DNA of 64,000 bases, taken from NCBI GenBank assembly GCA_021732845.1, contig JAKFUF010000001.1, forward strand, positions 1-64,000, given 5' to 3'. A model generated the notes under the pieces. That model did not search any database and was not told the origin of the DNA. It worked only from the letters and a program-made list of their open reading frames with translations. The translations under genes were made by a program, and so were the position numbers. Of this stretch, positions 28,914 through 36,174 are shown in pieces (position 1 is the first letter of the stretch; each line of letters opens with the position of its first letter). This stretch comes from Planctomycetaceae bacterium (GTDB lineage: Bacteria; Planctomycetota; Planctomycetia; Planctomycetales; Planctomycetaceae).

Positions 28914-28952
28914 CGCAAAACCAAAGCCGCCATCAGGTTCTGATGGCGGCTT
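28914..28952 (-). terminator. Terminator on the minus strand, downstream of the tRNA fragment
   Basis: Perfect stem AAGCCGCCATCAG / CTGATGGCGGCTT with a three-base loop; read on the minus strand it is followed by TGGTTTT. It lies 8 bp past the tRNA-Ser-like 3' end, where a tRNA terminator belongs. Confidence 0.75.
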
Positions 28953-28960
28953 GTGGTGAA

Positions 28961-28980
28961 GGCGGAGAGGCAGGGACTCT
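28961..28980 (-). other. 3' end of a tRNA-Ser gene, candidate attachment site
   Basis: On the minus strand this reads AGAGTCCCTGCCTCTCCGCC, the expected 3' T-stem, acceptor strand and discriminator of bacterial tRNA-Ser. Upstream on that strand the sequence stops matching a tRNA (no TTC loop half or anticodon arm). A recombinase gene begins 180 bp away. This is what remains at one end when an element integrates into the 3' end of a tRNA gene. Confidence 0.6.
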
Positions 28981-29161
28981 TGGGATGCATGTTTCCAATC
29001 CAATGAGGCGCAACAGGTTATGCGCTTAACCGGTTTCGCTAATTGGCATTGCAAGTATTCATCCTTGGTCAGAGTTGGTCAGGGATTCTCAGCCTTTCGA
29101 TCGTGGATTGGCACACTGTGCCAATGATCAGATCTGGCAACTTCGGTTGGAGGTACCGAAG

Positions 29162-31096
29162 ATGTCAGTAAACTTGCAGCCGCCGCTCCGGCCGAAATTC
29201 GGTCTGATGTTGTTGGTGGTGATCATCGTCCGCATCAGCACCGTCCACCAGGATCTGCGGAGTCTGGCCGATCAGGAAGCGAAGTGTCGTGAGTATCTTC
29301 GACTGCACTACGGGGAAAATGTCGAGGTAATCCTCTTGTCCAGCCAGGGAAGCGGTGAGCATCTGGACCGTGAGGAACTGAATCAACTCGAATCTCTCAT
29401 CGAAGCCGGCAAGATCGATCTGGTGCTGGCAGAAGATCTAGCTCGTATCTGTCGCCGACAGCGGGCCTATGACTTCTGTGAGATGTGTTTGGACCATGGG
29501 GTGCGGCTGATCGCAATCAACGATCGTATCGACACGAGCGTCGAAAACTGGCAGGACAGTGCGTTTCTCGCCACCTGGCACCACGAAAGATCGAATCGTG
29601 ATACATCCAGTCGGATCAAAAGATCGCTCAACTCGCGTTTCGACCGGGGAGAGCTAATCCAGTCACTGCCCTACGGATACCTCAAGCCCGCGAATGCAAA
29701 AACCGACTCGGATATCGAAAAGGATCCCGCCGCGGAACCGGTCCTGAAAGAGATTTTCCGACGCCTGGAGGGCGGTGCCAACTATTCTGAAATCGCCGAC
29801 TGGTTGAAGGAGGCCAAGGTGCCCCCGGGTCCGAACTGTCGCTCCGATATCTGGAAGTGCAAAATGGTGTCGCGGCTGGTTCACAATCCGATCCTCAAAG
29901 GCGTCCGCGTGCGGAATCGCATGGTCACCAAGCGGGTGAACAAAACGGGACGCCACCGCTCGGTCAAGGGAACTCCCGATCAGTTGCGCAAGCGAGAATG
30001 TCCGCATCTCGCCTTCTTCGATCCGGCGTACTACGACCACATCATCCGGCAACTCGACGAACGGAATGCAATGTTCGTTCGCGCGAAGCCGGGTGCCGTA
30101 GATTCGCGCAAGGGAACCCCGCGAAAGCAGACCCGCTGGCCTGGTCAACATGCGCGCTGCGGAATCTGTGGGCGGCTGATGTATTGGACCAGGGATGGCA
30201 AGGCTCCGGCCATGATCTGCTCTGGAGCCCAGGATTATCGCTGTTGGAACTCCCAGATCATTCCTGGCGACCGGTACATGTCCAAACTCGTCACTGCAAT
30301 CCTCGCGTCCTTCCAAACTTTGCCTGGCTTTGATCCTGTGATCTTGCGGCAAGTGCAGGAGCGGATTCAGTCGGCGGGAAATGAAAGAGGAAGTCACATC
30401 GAAGCTACGGAGCAGCAGTTGAATGCGGTCACAAGGAAGCTCAGGTCGATTGTCGATGCTGTCGAGACGCAGTCGGGGAGTCGCTCGCTTCTCGAACGAC
30501 TGGGTCAGCTGGAATCTGAGCAGTCCGAATTGGAGTACAAACTCCAGCAACTGCGCAAACGACCGGCCACCAATATCATCGTGCCATCCCAAGAGGAACT
30601 GCTGAGCACCACCACGAGCCTTTTTGAACGCGTCGCGACCGAAGACCAAGAAGCCGGTCGCCTGCTGAGGCAACTGATCCCAGACTTCTTTGTCGTGCCA
30701 TGTCGAACCTGTGACGATGGTGCCATCGTCTCACGGGCACATCTGACACTCCATCTCTGCAGCCTGTTGCCAGCAGAGGCACGACAGCCAGAAACCGATG
30801 AGATCCTCATCCGGCCGCTCATCGTCGACCTGTTCGACCCGCCACAGCGGATCGCCTTTCGTGAACGTGTGCTGACCCTTCGCGAATCGGGTCTGACAGA
30901 GCGCGCCGCAGCGGACCAACTGGGAATCACGAAAACAGCAGCACAGCATGCGATGCGACTGCACCGAAAAATGCAAGAAGACGGCCTGACGGACCCCTAC
31001 CTTCGACTGCACGAAGTTCCAGAAAAGTCGAAATTCACCAGGCACCTGCATCCTCGCTTTTGCTTCGAGCCGCTCCCGGGGTTTCCACTGTCCTGA
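29162..31096 (+). CDS. Large serine recombinase
   Basis: 644 residues from the ATG at 29162, preceded by GGAGG about 10 bp upstream. The resolvase domain starts at VRISTVHQDLRSLADQEAKC with the nucleophile serine at residue 26. The recombinase domain follows (LPYGYLKP, then LEGGANYSEIADWLKEAKVP), next a zinc-ribbon (CGICGRLMYW with later cysteines), a coiled coil around 400-490, and a C-terminal HTH (LRESGLTERAAADQLGITKT). Large serine recombinases integrate and excise elements at att sites. Odd: the N-terminus has ~20 extra hydrophobic residues before the catalytic strand. A terminator follows 33 bp after the stop. Confidence 0.92.
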   Translation: MSVNLQPPLRPKFGLMLLVVIIVRISTVHQDLRSLADQEAKCREYLRLHYGENVEVILLSSQGSGEHLDREELNQLESLIEAGKIDLVLAEDLARICRRQRAYDFCEMCLDHGVRLIAINDRIDTSVENWQDSAFLATWHHERSNRDTSSRIKRSLNSRFDRGELIQSLPYGYLKPANAKTDSDIEKDPAAEPVLKEIFRRLEGGANYSEIADWLKEAKVPPGPNCRSDIWKCKMVSRLVHNPILKGVRVRNRMVTKRVNKTGRHRSVKGTPDQLRKRECPHLAFFDPAYYDHIIRQLDERNAMFVRAKPGAVDSRKGTPRKQTRWPGQHARCGICGRLMYWTRDGKAPAMICSGAQDYRCWNSQIIPGDRYMSKLVTAILASFQTLPGFDPVILRQVQERIQSAGNERGSHIEATEQQLNAVTRKLRSIVDAVETQSGSRSLLERLGQLESEQSELEYKLQQLRKRPATNIIVPSQEELLSTTTSLFERVATEDQEAGRLLRQLIPDFFVVPCRTCDDGAIVSRAHLTLHLCSLLPAEARQPETDEILIRPLIVDLFDPPQRIAFRERVLTLRESGLTERAAADQLGITKTAAQHAMRLHRKMQEDGLTDPYLRLHEVPEKSKFTRHLHPRFCFEPLPGFPLS

Positions 31097-31128
31097 AGTT
31101 CTGACAATCTGACAGCTGAATCGATTCG

Positions 31129-31162
31129 ATGCCTTCCACGCCCGTTCGTGGAAGGCATTTTT
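31129..31162 (+). terminator. Rho-independent terminator after the recombinase
   Basis: Perfect 12 bp stem ATGCCTTCCACG / CGTGGAAGGCAT with loop CCCGTT and TTTT tail. It separates the recombinase from the following genes. Confidence 0.88.
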
Positions 31163-31202
31163 CATTTGCTAAATGGCCCATTGCCCTTTAAGTGGACACG
31201 AA

Positions 31203-31478
31203 ATGGATCCAAATGCCTCACCGTCATCGCCGGTCGAAACGCAGCGGAAACGCCTTCTTCGTCTGCTGCAGTTGCTGGCTGACAATATTGCTTCCCATAT
31301 AATTCGCCAACACGCGCGACCGCAGATACCGAAAAACACAGCGGCAGACCTGCCGCCATCGGAACCCCTCTGCCTCTGTGAGCGGTGCGGGCACCAGTTG
31401 CAGATTCCCGAGGTGGCTGCCGAACTCGCCACCTGTGGCAGCTGCGGACACAAATTCATCCGGCCTGCACGAACCTGA
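31203..31478 (+). CDS. Small zinc-ribbon protein
   Basis: 91 residues from the ATG at 31203 (an in-frame ATG at 31173 is too close to the terminator). An N-terminal helix (RKRLLRLLQLLADNIASHII) is followed by a C-terminal zinc ribbon CERCGHQLQIPEVAAE...CGSCGHKF. It might regulate or assist the recombinase, as small genes beside recombinases often do, but nothing direct shows this. The ribosome site is weak. Confidence 0.55.
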   Translation: MDPNASPSSPVETQRKRLLRLLQLLADNIASHIIRQHARPQIPKNTAADLPPSEPLCLCERCGHQLQIPEVAAELATCGSCGHKFIRPART

Positions 31479-31709
31479 GTCGCACACGGGTGCGTCGTCG
31501 CGCAAGCCTGACCTGGATCGCTCGTCCTCTGAATCCATTCAACCAACCTCAACGCCTTGCAGCCGTTGTTGCCGGGGATTCGGTATGACGAAACCGACCT
31601 CGATCATGTGCGACGACCACCTTTTTCAATGACGCCGCGCAGAAGTCACCGACCGAAGGCCGGTCCTGCCCGTGACACACTCAACCGTTCGGAATTCACC
31701 GGAGACTCC

Positions 31710-32189
31710 ATGGCGAACAATTACCTGACATTCAAGGTCCATCTGCCGGAAGGCACCGACACTGCCGACAAACTGCTGGAACTCCGCCAACAGTTTGTTC
31801 GGCAGGTGGAACTCGCCGGCGGCAAAGTCACCGTCAACGAAGTTTTGCCCGCCTTCGAAGATCTGGGCATCGCTCGCTGGATCGTGGATGACTGCGAAAC
31901 GGAAGCCGCCAGTGGCCGTGAACTGCTGATGTCCCTGGGCAATGTTGCCGCCGATGCCGACAGCATCTTTGGCAACATGGTTTTCGAGGATGAGCATGGC
32001 GCGCTGCACAGGGTGATCACAACCTGGGAGATCTACGAACTTGTTGACCCCGAAGACAGGGCCGAACTGCTTGCCCAATTCCATGCTGCCGATGTTCAAG
32101 CCACGACAGGTGGCTCGGAATGGCGATGTCGCCGAGGACCATCAGCAGAGTCACGATGCTCAGAAAAAACAGAGGAGCAATGCAAGTGA
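31710..32189 (+). CDS. Hypothetical element protein
   Basis: 159 residues from the ATG at 31710. I do not recognise a family. The acidic C-terminal half includes the motif NMVFEDEHGALHRVITTWEI, which recurs in degenerate form at 32994-33126, so the gene was once duplicated. The end overlaps the start of the next gene by 10 bp, suggesting translational coupling. Confidence 0.7.
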   Translation: MANNYLTFKVHLPEGTDTADKLLELRQQFVRQVELAGGKVTVNEVLPAFEDLGIARWIVDDCETEAASGRELLMSLGNVAADADSIFGNMVFEDEHGALHRVITTWEIYELVDPEDRAELLAQFHAADVQATTGGSEWRCRRGPSAESRCSEKTEEQCK

Positions 32190-33028
32190 ACTCGCATTCA
32201 AAGACAGAAACAGCCTACGAACGGGCAGTCGGAGAAACGGCGGTCAGCGTCATTCAGGAACTCACCGACGAAGGCGGAGACGACGAGGAAGCCTACCGGC
32301 AGGCCGGCGAAGACTTCGCCGATGCCGTGGCGTCGAAGTGCTCGGAGATGCGGGGCATTGCCACGCCTCCGGCGTTCAAACGGAAACACTCCCGCGTCAT
32401 CGCGGTCGGCACCGACAACCACGGCGCCTCGCCGATCGTGGAACTGCGGACACGCCTGAGGGACGTGGAGTGCCCGCAGCAGGAGACTCCCGGCTGGCTC
32501 GACGTGTCGCTCATTCCCGGCAATGACTCCATCAGCATCACCGCTGCCGGGTATGGCGTCGACGACAACGACGTGATCGCGTCCCTCGAACTTTCCGGTG
32601 GGGATCTCAGGGTGGTGCGTTACGGCGACTTCGCCAGCGACGAACCGCGGATCGTCAGTCTGAACGGTGCCAAACGGGGAGCGGAACAACCAAACGTGGC
32701 TGCTCCGGGGACCACCGCCTGGTCTCGCGAAGACGCCGAGGCAGCCCAGGGCCAAGGCTCGGATCTGTTCGACGAGGGCGACCAGCTCAGCATCGAGCGG
32801 ATCGACGAGACGGAAGTCTTCAGGGACGACGCGGAGGCTCTGGAGTTCGTCCGAAAACAGGCGGCGGCCGGGGACGAGACGGCGATGAAGGCCCTCAGGC
32901 AGCACCTGGGGCCTGTGACTTCAGTCTCTGAGGGCCGAACCGTCGTCGACTCTCAAGGGCAGGTCGTCTGGGTCGCACCACCTCCCACGACGGATTCTCA
33001 ACAGCACCTTCCGCAACATGGACCTTGA
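32180..33028 (+). CDS. Hypothetical acidic element protein
   Basis: 282 residues from the ATG at 32180, set by an AGAGGAGC ribosome site just before it. No family recognised. The protein is rich in Asp/Glu with a low-complexity middle (DEGGDDEEAYRQAGEDFADA). Its last ~12 codons run over the beginning of a decayed copy of the previous gene in another frame, so the C-terminus may have been replaced by rearrangement. Confidence 0.65.
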   Translation: MQVNSHSKTETAYERAVGETAVSVIQELTDEGGDDEEAYRQAGEDFADAVASKCSEMRGIATPPAFKRKHSRVIAVGTDNHGASPIVELRTRLRDVECPQQETPGWLDVSLIPGNDSISITAAGYGVDDNDVIASLELSGGDLRVVRYGDFASDEPRIVSLNGAKRGAEQPNVAAPGTTAWSREDAEAAQGQGSDLFDEGDQLSIERIDETEVFRDDAEALEFVRKQAAAGDETAMKALRQHLGPVTSVSEGRTVVDSQGQVVWVAPPPTTDSQQHLPQHGP

Positions 33029-33126
33029 GGACGAGCACGGCATGATTCACAGGATCATCACCACTGAGAGACCCTGCAGGTCACCGACCCCGAGGAAACG
33101 GCCGACCTGCCTTCAAAGCTTTTCCC
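32994..33126 (+). pseudogene. Degenerate second copy of the 31710 gene's C-terminal part
   Basis: Translation gives NSTFRNMDLEDEHGMIHRI-ITT, then after a frame shift ETLQVTDPEETADLPSKLF. The intact gene reads DSIFGNMVFEDEHGALHRV-ITT and then EIYELVDPEDRAELLAQF. The two parts are in different frames and there is no start. Confidence 0.75.
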
Positions 33127-33158
33127 TCACGCAGACACCCGGAAAGGAGCCAACCTGA

Positions 33159-33806
33159 TTGATCCAAACCACAGTCCGCTGCCGGACGAACGATCCGGCG
33201 ATTCCCCGACCGCTGCTGGTCGTGGTCGAAGGCGCCAACGATGTCGAATTCCTGGTCCGCCTGTCCCGGCGGCTGTCCCAGGCCGACGACTCGATCCCCG
33301 GCCTCCAGCCCCTGAAGAACTCCGGACGAATCGTGTTCGTCCCCATTGGCGGCGGCAACCTCACGACCTGGACCGACCGCTTTGAACCGCTCGGGTGTCC
33401 CGAGTTTCACCTCTACGACCGCGAGACGCTGCCGGAAACCGAGCGGCGGCAGGCGGCGGTCGCGTACGTCGCCTCCCGTCCCGGCTGCCGGGCGTTCATG
33501 ACGGGCAAGCGGGCCCTGGAAAACTACCTGCACCCGCAGGCCATCGCCGCGGCCGGCGGCGGTGAGATCACTTTCGGCAACGACGACTGCGTCACATCCG
33601 TTCTGGCCCGCGCCTGGTACGGGCCGGGCCGCAACTGGTGCGAGCTGCCCGGCCGCGTTCGCACCCGCTTCTCGCAGCGGACAAAGCGCTGGCTCAATAC
33701 CGTGGCGGTCGAGCAGATGACGCCGGAACTTCTCAGCCACAGCGATCCCGCCGGTGACATCCAGACATGGCTGCAGACGATTGCCGAGATGGCGTCCGTC
33801 CGTTGA
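33159..33806 (+). CDS. Stand-alone OLD-type TOPRIM protein
   Basis: 215 residues with a TTG start at 33159; the AAAGGAG ribosome site at 33143-33149 decides it, and no ATG fits. TOPRIM signature: VVVEGANDVEFL with Glu24 as the candidate catalytic residue, and FHLYDRE (Asp87) as the metal-binding strand. The family is seen in OLD nucleases, primases and topoisomerases, but the ABC ATPase half of OLD proteins is missing, so any nuclease would need a partner. The C-terminal half contains AFMTGKRALENYLHP, a conserved feature of planctomycete relatives. It precedes the DUF1257 gene by 60 bp and may be part of the same transcript. Confidence 0.75.
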   Translation: MIQTTVRCRTNDPAIPRPLLVVVEGANDVEFLVRLSRRLSQADDSIPGLQPLKNSGRIVFVPIGGGNLTTWTDRFEPLGCPEFHLYDRETLPETERRQAAVAYVASRPGCRAFMTGKRALENYLHPQAIAAAGGGEITFGNDDCVTSVLARAWYGPGRNWCELPGRVRTRFSQRTKRWLNTVAVEQMTPELLSHSDPAGDIQTWLQTIAEMASVR

Positions 33807-33866
33807 GCCCGTCTGCCGAGCGCATCGCCTTCCTACCCATTCTCTTCACTCTCGTTGGAGAACCGC

Positions 33867-34229
33867 ATGTCGCACATTGTGCAGATCCAGACCGAAGTCC
33901 GTGATCCCGCCGCAGTCCGTTCCGCCTGTGAGCGGCTCAGGCTGCCGCTGCCGATGCGGGGCACCTTCAGACTCTACAGCCAGTCGGCCACCGGACTGGG
34001 CGTCCAGCTGGCGGGCTGGAAGTATCCGGTCGTCTGTGACACCACCGCCGGCACCGTGGCCTACGACAACTACAACGGGCACTGGGGACCGCAGCAGCAG
34101 CTGGACGGTTTCCTCCAAATGTATTCAGTGGAAAAAACTCGCATTGAAGCCAGGCGACGGGGACACACCGTCACTGAACAGGCGCTGGCGGACGGATCCA
34201 TCAAGCTCGTCGTACAGGTGGGTGGCTGA
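33867..34229 (+). CDS. DUF1257 (Ycf35-family) protein
   Basis: 120 residues from the ATG at 33867 with GGAG 8 bp upstream. DUF1257 is recognised by MSHIVQIQTEVRDPAAVRSA, the LPMRGTFRLYSQSATGL turn, GWKYPVVCD and ARRRGHTVTEQ. Ycf35 occurs in cyanobacteria and red-algal plastids and has no established function. Here it directly precedes DUF2997 and a Ycf46-like ATPase, which argues that the three act together. Confidence 0.9.
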   Translation: MSHIVQIQTEVRDPAAVRSACERLRLPLPMRGTFRLYSQSATGLGVQLAGWKYPVVCDTTAGTVAYDNYNGHWGPQQQLDGFLQMYSVEKTRIEARRRGHTVTEQALADGSIKLVVQVGG

Positions 34230-34296
34230 TTTCACACAGGCAGAAACGTGGCTGTTCTGAGTTCCAACCTTCAAACACGAGCGGAGTCATTTCTCC

Positions 34297-34488
34297 ATGA
34301 AGACGATCGAGATCATTGTCTCACCCAGCGGAAAGACGCAGGTCGAGACCAAGGGGTTTACAGGCGGCAGCTGCCGCCAGGCCAGCGAGTTCATCGAACT
34401 GGCCCTCGGACAGCGGACCGGAGAGCAGCTGACCAGCGAATTCCACCAGACGGTATCGCAAACGCAGAATGTCCAGCAGGGCACGTGA
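34297..34488 (+). CDS. DUF2997 protein
   Basis: 63 residues. The DUF2997 pattern is clear: MKTIEIIVSPSGKTQVETKG, then FTGGSCRQASEFIELALG. The family commonly travels with DUF1257, as here (67 bp downstream of it). Small soluble protein of unknown function. The 183 bp after it hold no gene. Confidence 0.9.
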   Translation: MKTIEIIVSPSGKTQVETKGFTGGSCRQASEFIELALGQRTGEQLTSEFHQTVSQTQNVQQGT

Positions 34489-34671
34489 CGCCTGAGTCCA
34501 GCCGCTGTAACAACTGAGGATGTTGGCCCGCCGCATGGATTGAAGTGCTCCATCGCGGCTGTGACCGCCCATAAACGTCACCCTTGACGTTCGCTTCTCT
34601 GCCGGCTGGCGGTCAGCTCTGACTGCCTCATCCCGCCGGCCTCTCCAAAACACTCTCACGGAGATCCATCC

Positions 34672-36162
34672 ATGACGCTCATCGAGCGCCTTTCCGAACT
34701 GATTCGCGCCTGCTTCTCCGGCCTGTGGATCGAATCCCATGAACATCAGGACGCCCTGGGTGAAATCACCATGCTGTGCCACAGCGAAGGCTGGCGGCTG
34801 GCCACCTGGGACATCGACCGCGGCCTGGCGATTGTCGGGCAGACTGACACCGCCCAGGCGGGCGGACAGGATCCGCTGGCCGCCATCCGCTCGCTGGAGT
34901 CGATGGCCACCCCGGACGGGACCGCGGTTCTGGTCCTGCAGAATTTCCACCGCTTCCTTCAGTCCGCAGAGATCGTGCAGGCCCTGGTCCGGCAGCTCAC
35001 CACCGGCAAGCAGACCCGCACCTTCGTGATCATTCTGGCACCCGTGGTGCAGATTCCGATCGAGCTCGAAAAACTGTTCGTGGTTCTGGAGCATGAGCTT
35101 CCCGGCCGCGAACAGCTCGCCGAGATCGCCCGTGGCATCGGCACCGAGGAGGGCGATCTGCCGACCGGGGCCGATCTGCAGATGCTTTTGGATGCCGCAT
35201 CAGGACTGACACGCCATGAAGCGGAGGCGGCCTTCAGCCTGTCGCTCATCCGCCACGAAAGGATTACGCCCGATGCCGTCTGGGAGCTGAAGTGCCAGAC
35301 GCTCAAGAAAAGCGGCCTGCTGTCGCTGCATCGCGGTCGGGAATCCTTCAGCAGCCTCGGCGGGATGACAGCGTTGAAGGCGTTCACCAAGCGGGCGCTG
35401 CTGCAGCCCAGCCGGGGCAATCCCTTGAAACGGCCCCGCGGAGTCCTGCTGCTCTCGCCGCCGGGCTGCGGCAAATCACAGTTCTGCAAGACCCTCGGCA
35501 ACGAGGTCGGACGTCCGGTGCTGATGCTGGATGTCGGCCAGTTGATGGGCTCCCTTGTGGGACAAAGCGAGGAGCGAACAAGGCAGGCGTTGCGGATCAT
35601 CGACGCGATGGCCCCCTGCGTGGCAATGATCGACGAGGTGGAAAAGGCCTTCGCCGGTGTCGGCAACGCCAATGACAGCGGTGTCTCGGCCCGGATGTTC
35701 GGAACCTTCCTGTCGTGGCTCAACGACCACGAATCGGATGTGTTCGTCGTCTGCACGGCGAACGATGTCTCCAAGCTGCCGCCGGAGTTCGGGCGGGCAG
35801 AACGGTTTGACGGAATCTTCTTTCTTGATCTGCCGGGTGCCAAAGAGAGGGAGGCAATCTGGAACCTGTATCTCGACCAGTTCCAGATCGACCGCACCCA
35901 GCGGCTGCCGGACGACGCCCAGTGGACGGGGGCGGAGATCCGGGCCTGCTGCCGCCTGTCCGCGCTGCTGGATGTGCCGCTGCAGCAGGCGGCCCAGAAC
36001 GTGGTGCCCGTGGCGGTGACGGCGGCCGAGACTGTGGAACGCCTGCGGACCTGGGCCAGCGGCCGCTGCCTCTCGGCTGACCAGCCGGGAATCTACAGCC
36101 GCGATGTGCAGCCGGCATCAGGTGCCCGCCGTCGCGTCAACCGGGATGCGTCCAGCAACTGA
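34672..36162 (+). CDS. AAA ATPase, Ycf46-like
   Basis: 496 residues. N-terminal ~230 residues are a family-specific domain; the AAA core follows with Walker A SPPGCGKSQ (262-270), Walker B CVAMIDEVEK (316-325), the second region of homology around RAERFDGIFFLDLPG, and a C-terminal lid (WTGAEIRACCRLSALLDVPL). This matches the large AAA proteins related to Ycf46 of cyanobacteria and plastids. With DUF1257 and DUF2997 immediately upstream it forms a recognisable three-gene unit. Role unknown; remodelling a protein or nucleoprotein is the default guess for AAA proteins. An IS has inserted 12 bp after its stop. Confidence 0.9.
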   Translation: MTLIERLSELIRACFSGLWIESHEHQDALGEITMLCHSEGWRLATWDIDRGLAIVGQTDTAQAGGQDPLAAIRSLESMATPDGTAVLVLQNFHRFLQSAEIVQALVRQLTTGKQTRTFVIILAPVVQIPIELEKLFVVLEHELPGREQLAEIARGIGTEEGDLPTGADLQMLLDAASGLTRHEAEAAFSLSLIRHERITPDAVWELKCQTLKKSGLLSLHRGRESFSSLGGMTALKAFTKRALLQPSRGNPLKRPRGVLLLSPPGCGKSQFCKTLGNEVGRPVLMLDVGQLMGSLVGQSEERTRQALRIIDAMAPCVAMIDEVEKAFAGVGNANDSGVSARMFGTFLSWLNDHESDVFVVCTANDVSKLPPEFGRAERFDGIFFLDLPGAKEREAIWNLYLDQFQIDRTQRLPDDAQWTGAEIRACCRLSALLDVPLQQAAQNVVPVAVTAAETVERLRTWASGRCLSADQPGIYSRDVQPASGARRRVNRDASSN

Positions 36163-36165
36163 CCG

Positions 36166-36174
36166 ATTTGCAAT
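36166..36174. repeat. Target-site duplication, left
   Basis: ATTTGCAAT, identical to 37931-37939, directly flanking the IS end. Confidence 0.95.

Noticed and set aside
28249-29029. Small open frames between the terminator and the recombinase
   Set aside because: No ribosome sites, low-quality translations, and they cross the tRNA-end and terminator signals.
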